Assembly (NCBI GenBank): GCA_009845425.1
Contig: VXZQ01000012.1
Location: 1-64,000, forward strand
Direction of reading: 5' to 3'
DNA: 64,000 nucleotides
Origin: Holophagales bacterium
GTDB taxonomy: Bacteria; Acidobacteriota; Thermoanaerobaculia; Multivoradales; Multivoraceae
Part shown: positions 57,441 to 64,000 of the stretch, piece by piece
Layout of the letters: every line of letters starts with the position of its first letter
Position numbering within the stretch: the stretch's first letter is position 1
Program-made: the position numbers and the translations under genes
Notes under the pieces: generated by a model
Database searches by the model: none
Seen by the model: the letters and a program-made list of their open reading frames with translations, nothing else
Told to the model about the DNA's origin: nothing

Positions 57441-57545
57441 AGCACCGTATGGACGGTGCTCCACACTGGGTGCGCCGGCGTCCTCGCCGGCAGTATCCGC
57501 GGGTCTTCTGACCCGCGGACGACGTGGCGCGAGGCGTCCGCCTCG
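57441..57545. repeat. Array of four consecutive tetraloop hairpins
   Basis: Four perfect stems follow one another: AGCACCGT/ACGGTGCT with loop ATGG (57441-57460); GCCGGCG/CGCCGGC with loop TCCT (57474-57491); TCCGCGGGTC/GACCCGCGGA with loop TTCT (57496-57519); CGAGGC/GCCTCG with loop GTCC (57530-57545). All loops are four bases. No T-runs follow, so these are not ordinary terminators. Together with the inverted repeat they fill most of the 380-bp non-coding stretch 57242-57621, which holds no gene. Confidence 0.7.
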
Positions 57546-57621
57546 TTCCTTGAGTGAAGCCGTGTAGGCTCCGCGGGCTCTTGACAGAAGGTACCGACGA
57601 ACCCAGGGAGGAAACCCGCAG

Positions 57622-58500
57622 ATGATCTCCGCTGACGCCCGCTATGAGAGGAAACGGATCGAGGTTCACGGGCACGAGATGGCCTATGTCGACCATGGCG
57701 AGGGCGATCCGATCGTCTTTCTCCACGGCAATCCGACTTCGTCGTATCTGTGGCGCAACGTGATGCCGCACCTGGAGGGGAAGGGTCGCCTGGTGGCGCC
57801 GGACCTGATCGGGATGGGCGACTCTGCGAAGCTGCCGGAGAGCGGGCCGGACCGGTACCGGTTCGTCGAGCACCGGCACTATCTCGACGGTCTGCTGGAG
57901 GCGATTGGAGTTACGGAGAACGTGGTTTTCGTGATCCACGACTGGGGATCCGCGCTCGGTTTCGACTGGGCCAACCGGCACCGCGACGCGGTTCGCGGCC
58001 TTGCCTACATGGAGGCGATCGTCAGCCCGGTCCCGAGCTGGGACGCCTGGCCCGAGGCGGCCAGGGGCATCTTCCAGGGCTTCCGCTCGCCGGCCGGCGA
58101 GGGCATGGTGCTGGCGAAGAACGTCTTCGTCGAGCGGGTGCTGCCCGGGTCCGTGCTGCGGAAGATGACGGACGAGGAGATGGCCGTCTACCGCCGGCCG
58201 TTCGAGGAAGAGGGCGAGGCGCGCCGTCCGACGCTGACCTGGCCGCGCCAGATCCCGATCGCAGGCGAGCCGGAGGATGTCGTCGCCATCGTGCAGTCCT
58301 ACGCCGACTGGCTCGCGGAGTCGGAGGTGCCCAAGCTGTTCGTCAACGCGAGACCCGGCGCGATCCTCACCGGCGCCATGCGGGAGACGTGCCGCGCCTG
58401 GCCGAACCAGACGGAAGTGACCGTCGAGGGCTCCCACTTCATCCAGGAGGACTCCCCGGACGAGATCGGTCAGGCGATCTCGGAATGGTTGCCTTCGTAG
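57622..58500 (+). CDS. dhaA: Haloalkane dehalogenase (LinB/DhaA-like, HLD-II)
   Basis: A 292-residue alpha/beta hydrolase that replaces the halogen of haloalkanes with a hydroxyl through an aspartyl ester. All key residues known from LinB are present: [10 protein letters not shown] with halide-binding Asn37; nucleophile Asp107 and halide-binding Trp108 in HDWGSALGF; Glu131 in YMEAIVSP; base His272 in [14 protein letters not shown]. Long stretches match LinB from memory ([15 protein letters not shown]). It is cytoplasmic, starting at ATG after CAGGGAGG. It stands alone between the hairpin block and a secreted-protein gene, with no other degradation genes around. Confidence 0.93.
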   Translation: MISADARYERKRIEVHGHEMAYVDHGEGDPIVFLHGNPTSSYLWRNVMPHLEGKGRLVAPDLIGMGDSAKLPESGPDRYRFVEHRHYLDGLLEAIGVTENVVFVIHDWGSALGFDWANRHRDAVRGLAYMEAIVSPVPSWDAWPEAARGIFQGFRSPAGEGMVLAKNVFVERVLPGSVLRKMTDEEMAVYRRPFEEEGEARRPTLTWPRQIPIAGEPEDVVAIVQSYADWLAESEVPKLFVNARPGAILTGAMRETCRAWPNQTEVTVEGSHFIQEDSPDEIGQAISEWLPS

Positions 58501-58573
58501 CTGACGTTCTCCTCCCCGATACCCACTTTCATGTGTGACGCCTGAGGCAATCGGGCACGGGGAGGAAGCTCAC

Positions 58574-60124
58574 ATGCTGCGCACGCTGCTTCGGGAAGGG
58601 AGTCGCTTCCGATCGACGGTCAGGGTCTCGATGCTGGTCGCCGCGCTGGGCGCGGCGGCCGGGTTGGCGAGCGCCCAGGACTCCGGGAGGGCGCCGGGTT
58701 TCGAGGGGTTGAAACGCCTTGACCTGCCGCGGGAGATCGTCCGCGCGTCCGATGTGCGCTGGCTGGCTGACGGCGAGATCGTTCTCGGTGTCATCGGCTC
58801 GGGCATTCATGCGTGGCGGCTTGGCGAGAAGGGGGCCGAACTCCGGGTGGCGCTGGAGGATCCCGCCCCCGAGGTGCTCGAGATCGGCGGCAGGGCAGTC
58901 GTCAATCGGAACACATTCGAGCGGGACTACGGCCGGCTTGGGAGCTCGCCCCAGGGCCTTGCTTTTGCGGACCTGTTCGGCGGGGTGTTCCTGGCGAACG
59001 AAAGCGGGATCGACGGTCCGGTAGACATCAAGTTCCTGGGCGATCTGGACCGGCGCGGGGCGCGCACCGCGGCAGTTGGCCTGATGCTCCGGGATGCCGA
59101 CGGCTGGGCGCCGTACGCGGCCTGGTTGATCGAGGATGGTAGTGGCCCACCGAGCGGCCTGCTGCCGACGCGGGACGGCGGGCGCGGTCTGGAGCTGTGC
59201 CGAGATGCCGAGCTCTCTGTGACCCGCTTCATCTCGGAAGGCCGCCTGCTCGTGATTCCGGGCGCCGAGGCCGGTGTCTTCATCTACGACGTCGACGGCG
59301 CGCTTCACGACAGTCTCGACGCGGCGGTTTTCTTCGCCGAGAGCGGCTGCGATCTCGAGTTGAATCGGTGGGGTAGCTCGCCTCTTTCGGATGCCTACCA
59401 ACGGGCCGACTGGTTGGGCCCGCGTCGCATCATCGACGAGGTCGTGGCCGACGGCGCCGGCAACGTGTACTTCTTCGTTCGGTACGGGGCGGAGCGTCCG
59501 GCGGAGGAGCCTGGAGCCGAAATCGGTTCACTGCCTGACTTCGGCCCGCGAGCCATCGCGGCCGACATCGCGGCGACGTTGCCCAACACGGATGCTGCCT
59601 GCCCTACGCCGCACTGCTACGAGCCCGCTACACCGGGTTGGGCGCCGGCTACGAGCGCCTACCACTGGCGGCCGGCACCGAGGTGGCGCGCCGAGGGCTC
59701 TCGGCGCCGGCCTTCGATTCACCACGTGGCGCTGCGTGCGAGTCAACGGGCCGTAGGGTTCAACCGACAGCGCCCGGTTTCCGTGGGACCCGGTCGACAA
59801 CGGGCGCAGGAGCCGGCGGTCCAGCCACGCGGACGGGCCGGCGTACCGGGAGGGTCCGTCAGGGACCTGGTCGTCGCCGCCGTGCCCCCGCCGAGCGGCA
59901 GGGTGTGCTGGGACCTGGTCCACGCTCGCGTGGACGATCTCCGAACCGTGGCGAGGCAACCGTGCGTCGTCGAGTCGGAGTTCGCCGATACCCGGCTGCG
60001 CGCCGACCTGCGCGGTGACCGGGTGGTGATCCTGCTTCGCGGCGGGGCTTTGCGGGGTGGGGACGTACGGGCTGCGGAGGCGTTCGAAGCGCGTCTGCTC
60101 CCTCCAGCGGGCGCCGAGGGCTAA
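58574..60124 (+). CDS. Secreted protein of unknown function
   Basis: A 516-residue exported protein. ATG 58574 follows GGGGAGGAAG and gives the signal MLVAALGAAAGLASAQD (cleavage near residue 36). The mature part looks like a beta-propeller or similar repeat fold (VRWLADGEIVLGVIG, FISEGRLLVIPGAEAGVFIYDVDG), but no family is recognised. A middle stretch (59590-59860, about residues 340-430) is unusually rich in Arg, Pro, His and Trp with weaker third-position GC than the flanks; paired frameshifts or a disordered insert could explain it. The end returns to normal coding (CWDLVHARVDDLRTVARQPC). It is followed 2 bp later by the next secreted gene. Confidence 0.65.
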   Translation: MLRTLLREGSRFRSTVRVSMLVAALGAAAGLASAQDSGRAPGFEGLKRLDLPREIVRASDVRWLADGEIVLGVIGSGIHAWRLGEKGAELRVALEDPAPEVLEIGGRAVVNRNTFERDYGRLGSSPQGLAFADLFGGVFLANESGIDGPVDIKFLGDLDRRGARTAAVGLMLRDADGWAPYAAWLIEDGSGPPSGLLPTRDGGRGLELCRDAELSVTRFISEGRLLVIPGAEAGVFIYDVDGALHDSLDAAVFFAESGCDLELNRWGSSPLSDAYQRADWLGPRRIIDEVVADGAGNVYFFVRYGAERPAEEPGAEIGSLPDFGPRAIAADIAATLPNTDAACPTPHCYEPATPGWAPATSAYHWRPAPRWRAEGSRRRPSIHHVALRASQRAVGFNRQRPVSVGPGRQRAQEPAVQPRGRAGVPGGSVRDLVVAAVPPPSGRVCWDLVHARVDDLRTVARQPCVVESEFADTRLRADLRGDRVVILLRGGALRGGDVRAAEAFEARLLPPAGAEG

Positions 60125-60126
60125 GG

Positions 60127-63100
60127 GTGATGCGGTCTACTGTCTCCCTTGTCTGGTTGATCGTAGGGGCAGTTGCCGCCCCGGGGCTGGCGCAGGACGA
60201 AGCGGCGCCGGACGCCCCGTTCCGGTTCGTATGCCCCAGGGAGACCGCCCCGGCCTTCCTCGACGGGATTCCCGTGCCCGCCGACAGGACATGGGAACGA
60301 CTGGACGACATCCCGCCGGGCGGTGCGGCGCCGGCTGGCTGCTGGGCGTGGAGCGATTCCTGTCCACCCCGGCTGCTCGAGGCTGGACAGAACGCGGCCG
60401 CCGCTTGCCGTGCCGCCGCTGACTCATCCAGGCCGCTGACCATCCGCATGCTCGTCCCCGAGGCCTCGAACGAGGCTTCTGCGGAGAGGGCCGCAACCGC
60501 GGCCGGGTTCGAGGTGGTCGCGGCGCCGGCGGCGATGTGGCGGCAGGTGCCCTGGAACCTGCTGCCGTCGACCGCCGTCGGGTCCGGATCGCTCTCCCTG
60601 CTCCGCAGTGACGAAACGTGGCGCGTTCAGGCGCTGGCGAGAGGCCTCGCCTCGACCTGGCGGAACGTGACTCCTGAAGAGGGCTCGGTGGAGCTCTCGT
60701 TGCGCGAGGCGGTGGAGTTCTCGGTGCAGGCGACCGCCGGCGGCGCACCCCTCGCCGGCGCGCGGGTGTACCTGGCGCGGCTGGGCTCGGGTGTGTATGC
60801 CGTATCCGAGGCTCTGGGCTTCGGGATCTCGGACGCCGACGGCAAGGTGAGCCTGACCGTGTCCGAGCGGGAACGGTCCGCGGTCCTCGTTTCCCACGTC
60901 ACCCGGAACGCGTCGGCGTTCGAGCGTTTCGGCGAGACGCCAGCGGTCGTTGAGCTCGGTCCGGGGTTGGCCCTGACAGGCCGGACCGTCGATCCGGAAG
61001 GACTGCCCGTCGCCGGTGTACGGCTCCTCGGCCTGTCGTGGGTTGGCGACGAGCTCGTGGCGATGCAGCGTCACCTGGGCCTCTCCGGCCCTGACGGCCG
61101 CTTCCTGCTCACCGGCTTTGCGAAGGGCGCCGCGTCCCTGCGAACCGACGGAGGCGAACGGGAGTACTCCCAGGCGTTCGAGCTGGACGGTTCCCTGGAC
61201 CTTGGGTCGATCGTGCTCAGTGTGCCTGAGCTCTACTGGATCCAGGTCGTCGATGCGAGCCGCGGAACGCCGATACCCGAGGCGCGAACTCTCTTCGAGG
61301 GTGGAGAGACAACGACGACCGACCGGGATGGACTCGCTCGCGTGTCTCCCCGTTTCAACCGGATCCTCCTGGTCAACGCGAAGGGCTACCGGACGGCGCG
61401 ATTCCAGTTCGCCGGCGGCGGCGCCGCGGCCGAGGCAAACCCGCCGCCTGGCCTGGCGGCCCTCCGTGTCGACCTGACCGGCGACGCCGGCGCGACGGCC
61501 GAGACGCCCCTGGTGCTGCGGCTGGCGCCGGCGTTCACGGTCGAGGGCGTCTTCGTGGTAGCCGACGGCGTGACTCCGGCTGCCTCCGGGCGCCTGGTTG
61601 CGTCTCAGTCAGTGGCCGGCGGGAGCAGGACGAGCAACGGAGCGCTCGCGGCGGACGGTTCCTTCTCTCTGGACCTCGAGCCGGGCGCCTACACGCTCGA
61701 ACTGACCGCCGCGAATGCCGGAAGGCGGGTGCTGGAGGTCTCCGGGTCGGCGGGCGAGACGCGCGACCTGGGGATCATCATGGCGCCGGCTTCGGCCTGG
61801 GTGTCCGGGACGGTCGTGAGTCCCGAGTACGCCCCGGTCCCGGGCGCCAGGATCTCCTACCTGCGCCCGACCGAGTTCGGCGCCTTGATGGCTCGCGCGA
61901 TGGGACGGGTAGCTGAGGTCACGGCGAATGCCGACGGCTACTTCGAGATGCACGGCCTGGAACTCGGCCCGTCCAGCCTCCGCGTGGAGGCGGAGGGATT
62001 CGCTCCGCTGGAGTTCGAGGTCGAGGCCGCGGCGATCCAGTGGGTCGACGCCGGTTTCGTCGAGCTCTCGCGCGGGCGCCGGATCACCGTGCGCTCGGAT
62101 GTCGAGGGAGGCATGGTGAGGCTCGATCCGGGGGCCGAGCACGATCCTCTGGGTCCGATGACGGGAAAGGTGGTCGACGGCGAGGCCGGGTTCGAGAACG
62201 TACCCGCGGAGGAGTCTCTGCGGGTTCGAGTGCTGGACGAAGGCGTGCCGGTCTGCGAGCTTCGCGAGGAGGCTGGAACTGGTGACGAGGTGATCCGGTG
62301 CGACCGGAGCACCGTGACCGTCACGGGTTTGGTGACGGTTGCAGGTCAACCCGGGAACGGGAGGTTGATCTGGCAGTCGAAGGTGGAGAATCCGCAGCCC
62401 GAAGGGATCTTCCGCACGCTAGGCGGGTCGATACGGCGGAGCCAGGTCGTCACCAGCAAGCTCGAACTGACGGCGCCCCTCGACGGCGAGGGTCGTTATC
62501 GGCTGGAGTCGATGCTCCCGGGCGAGTGGAACGTGACCCCGTTTTCGGACAGCGACGGATGGCAGCAGGAGCGTGAGGTCACGGTGCCGGATGCCCCGGG
62601 TGAGGAAGTCGCGCTGGATTTCCACTATGGCGGCGTGTCCATCGATGGAATCGTCGTCGATGCCGAAGGACAGCCCGTCACCCACGCGACGGTGGACATC
62701 TTCCCGGGCCGCCGGGCGGTTGTAACCGGTCGGAACGGCCGCTACGAGATCCGAGACCTTGCGCCCGGCGCCTACCAGTTGCGGGCGCGGTTTCAGCACT
62801 CCCGCTCCGACCTGGTGGACGTGGAGCTTCGGGACTACAACGACCGCCAGTCCGTGCAACTGGACCTGCGGAACGATCCCTCCGACGACGAACTTGTGAT
62901 TCGGCTCGCCGGCGCCGCCGCCGGCTTCTGCTTCGTCGAGATGGAGGGCGCCGGGCAGCGGACCGTCCGGATCGATCGCGGTGTCGCGAGCACGCAACTC
63001 ACTCCGCCGCTCACCGACCGGGTCCGTGTCGCCTGCCAGGCGGACGGGCGGTGGGTCCTCACCGGCTGGCAGCCCCTCGAACCCGCTCTGGAGCGCGGCG

Positions 63101-63354
63101 TCGACCTCGACCCCTTCAAGTCGGAGTCCTCGATCGTCCTGACCGGCGAGCCGTCGACGGCGGCCGTGCAGGTCACCGGTCCCGGTGGCTGGGATCTCGG
63201 CTCTCTCCGCATCTGGTTCGGCGGTGCGACGACATTCTCCGTCGGCGAGACGATCTCCAACCTGCCGGACGGTGAGTACACCCTCCGTTGGAGGAATCAG
63301 GTCCGGACCGTCTGGACCGAGCGGCGGCGCGCGGCCGAGGTCGAGATCGAATAG
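60127..63354 (+). CDS. Large secreted protein with carboxypeptidase-regulatory-like repeats
   Basis: A 1075-residue exported protein with a signal peptide ending GLAQD. It contains a chain of Ig-like/CarboxypepD_reg-type domains, recognisable by repeated phrases: GRTVDPEGLPVAGVRLLG, GTVVSPEYAPVPGARISYL and GIVVDAEGQPVTHATVDIFPGR, each followed by DGRF/DGYF/NGRYEI and PGxY turns. Such proteins usually act outside the cell in surface adhesion or polymer handling. No enzyme domain is seen. GTG 60127 or ATG 60130 may start it. It is 2 bp from the preceding gene, so the two are probably translated together and may work together. Confidence 0.82.
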   Translation: MMRSTVSLVWLIVGAVAAPGLAQDEAAPDAPFRFVCPRETAPAFLDGIPVPADRTWERLDDIPPGGAAPAGCWAWSDSCPPRLLEAGQNAAAACRAAADSSRPLTIRMLVPEASNEASAERAATAAGFEVVAAPAAMWRQVPWNLLPSTAVGSGSLSLLRSDETWRVQALARGLASTWRNVTPEEGSVELSLREAVEFSVQATAGGAPLAGARVYLARLGSGVYAVSEALGFGISDADGKVSLTVSERERSAVLVSHVTRNASAFERFGETPAVVELGPGLALTGRTVDPEGLPVAGVRLLGLSWVGDELVAMQRHLGLSGPDGRFLLTGFAKGAASLRTDGGEREYSQAFELDGSLDLGSIVLSVPELYWIQVVDASRGTPIPEARTLFEGGETTTTDRDGLARVSPRFNRILLVNAKGYRTARFQFAGGGAAAEANPPPGLAALRVDLTGDAGATAETPLVLRLAPAFTVEGVFVVADGVTPAASGRLVASQSVAGGSRTSNGALAADGSFSLDLEPGAYTLELTAANAGRRVLEVSGSAGETRDLGIIMAPASAWVSGTVVSPEYAPVPGARISYLRPTEFGALMARAMGRVAEVTANADGYFEMHGLELGPSSLRVEAEGFAPLEFEVEAAAIQWVDAGFVELSRGRRITVRSDVEGGMVRLDPGAEHDPLGPMTGKVVDGEAGFENVPAEESLRVRVLDEGVPVCELREEAGTGDEVIRCDRSTVTVTGLVTVAGQPGNGRLIWQSKVENPQPEGIFRTLGGSIRRSQVVTSKLELTAPLDGEGRYRLESMLPGEWNVTPFSDSDGWQQEREVTVPDAPGEEVALDFHYGGVSIDGIVVDAEGQPVTHATVDIFPGRRAVVTGRNGRYEIRDLAPGAYQLRARFQHSRSDLVDVELRDYNDRQSVQLDLRNDPSDDELVIRLAGAAAGFCFVEMEGAGQRTVRIDRGVASTQLTPPLTDRVRVACQADGRWVLTGWQPLEPALERGVDLDPFKSESSIVLTGEPSTAAVQVTGPGGWDLGSLRIWFGGATTFSVGETISNLPDGEYTLRWRNQVRTVWTERRRAAEVEIE

Positions 63355-63384
63355 CGCCGCAACGACGCGTACGCAGTCGGTCTC

Positions 63385-64000
63385 CTACTTGCCGCCGCTG
63401 ACCGGCCACTTGGCCGGATCGTGGTGCCGGAGGTAGTCCTTCCGGTCGATCCAGCCGAGGATCATCGACCACGTCATCCAGCGCTTCTCGGGCAGGATGG
63501 CGAAGTAAACGTGGGCCACGGTCAGGGTGACCAGGACGACCCCGCCGACGCCGTGGAGGACGTAGACCCAGCCCCAGCCGCCGTCGCCGAAGAACTTGTA
63601 GTCGTCCTGGGCCCAGAGCGGCTGCTCGATCCGCCACATCATCAGGATGCCGGTGACGATCGCGGCCATGCCGGCCAGGGTCGCGGCGTGATGGAACATC
63701 TTCTGCGCCGCCGGGTACTTGCCGGGTTTGGCGGGCGCCTCGCCGCCGGTCACGGCCTTGCGCATCTCGCGCATCATGTCGCCGAGGTCCGAAAGCCCGA
63801 CCCACACGTTCTTCAGGCTCTGGAAGAAGGTGGCGTGGATGATGTGGAAGACGATCGACGCCGTCAGGATCAGGCCGGTGATCCAGTGGATCTCGAGCCA
63901 GGCGAACTGCAGGCCGACCTTGGGCAGGAAGCCGGTGATCAGCAGCAGGATCATCGAGATCCCCATGATCCCGTGGAACAGGCGGGAGGCCAGACTGTGC
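63385..64000 (-). CDS. Cytochrome b561/formate-dehydrogenase-gamma-like membrane subunit, C-terminal part
   Basis: The reading frame is open to the window end, so the N-terminus is missing; about 204 residues are visible, starting HSLASRLFHGIMGISM. At least four helices carry histidines suited to heme b: RLFHGIMG, LEIHWITG, VFHIIHATFF, MFHHAATLAG and VTLTVAHVYFAILP. The tail EKRWMTWSMILGWIDRKDYLRHH is typical of the formate dehydrogenase gamma/Ni-Fe hydrogenase cytochrome b group. It should pass electrons between a membrane-bound oxidoreductase and the quinone pool; the partner is outside the window. It converges with the secreted protein gene, 30 bp apart. Confidence 0.8.
   Translation of the reverse strand, partial: HSLASRLFHGIMGISMILLLITGFLPKVGLQFAWLEIHWITGLILTASIVFHIIHATFFQSLKNVWVGLSDLGDMMREMRKAVTGGEAPAKPGKYPAAQKMFHHAATLAGMAAIVTGILMMWRIEQPLWAQDDYKFFGDGGWGWVYVLHGVGGVVLVTLTVAHVYFAILPEKRWMTWSMILGWIDRKDYLRHHDPAKWPVSGGK

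Overview
The window is high-GC bacterial chromosome with densely packed genes, short gaps and many 4-base start/stop overlaps. I place it tentatively in Acidobacteriota, perhaps a Thermoanaerobaculia-like lineage. The main reason is the protein at 55790-57241, which has the layout of the acidobacterial VWFA-related family; large secreted carboxypeptidase-regulatory-like proteins and an EtfD-type oxidoreductase fit. No rRNA, tRNA, CRISPR array, transposase or prophage was seen, so most of this is ordinary core and accessory chromosome.

Layout. (1) 1-5411, minus: two peptide-type ABC permeases, then 2-oxoglutarate dehydrogenase E1 (sucA) and the start of E2 (sucB, cut by the window edge). (2) 5454-8159, plus: a MATE exporter and argG. 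(3) 8137-9747, minus: a secreted beta-barrel-like protein. (4) 9813-14494, minus: an electron-transfer-flavoprotein module (etfD; then TetR regulator, etfB, etfA) that should carry beta-oxidation electrons to the quinone pool, with a TetR-type operator filling the spacer of its own promoter. (5) 14723-17793, minus: propionyl-CoA synthetase and a lipoprotein isoaspartyl peptidase/asparaginase. (6) 17918-20791, plus: DUF3311 + sodium:solute symporter pair and trpS. (7) 20798-22108, minus: aminotransferase. (8) 22234-33193, plus: acyl-CoA-dehydrogenase-like protein, TerB-like protein, queuosine-precursor transporter, class II DAHP synthase, PilZ-AMIN fusion, murJ, DUF4126, transglutaminase/TPR lipoprotein, orphan hydantoinase A. 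(9) 33260-40069, plus: complete tripartite RND efflux operon and an unknown gene. (10) 40119-44835, minus: gamma-glutamyltransferase-like protein and M16 peptidase, both exported. (11) 44949-47502, plus: Zn alcohol dehydrogenase and M20 amidohydrolase. (12) 47499-51458, minus: two-subunit molybdenum hydroxylase and a DUF3187-like protein. (13) 51570-52607, plus: secreted unknown. (14) 52614-55515, minus: MoxR ATPase and a degenerate AAA-VWA fusion. (15) 55790-63354, plus: VWFA-related protein, a hairpin-rich non-coding block, a LinB-like haloalkane dehalogenase and two secreted proteins. (16) 63385-64000, minus: cytochrome b561-like subunit, cut by the window edge.

The observations most worth following up are the AAA-VWA/MoxR pair, whose Walker B motifs are altered in both proteins and which lies close to a molybdenum hydroxylase; the 35-bp perfect inverted repeat plus four consecutive tetraloop hairpins at 57257-57545; a recurring TANNNT box 8-10 nt before start codons (several GTG or TTG), which suggests widespread leaderless transcription; and the TetR operator embedded in the etf promoter.
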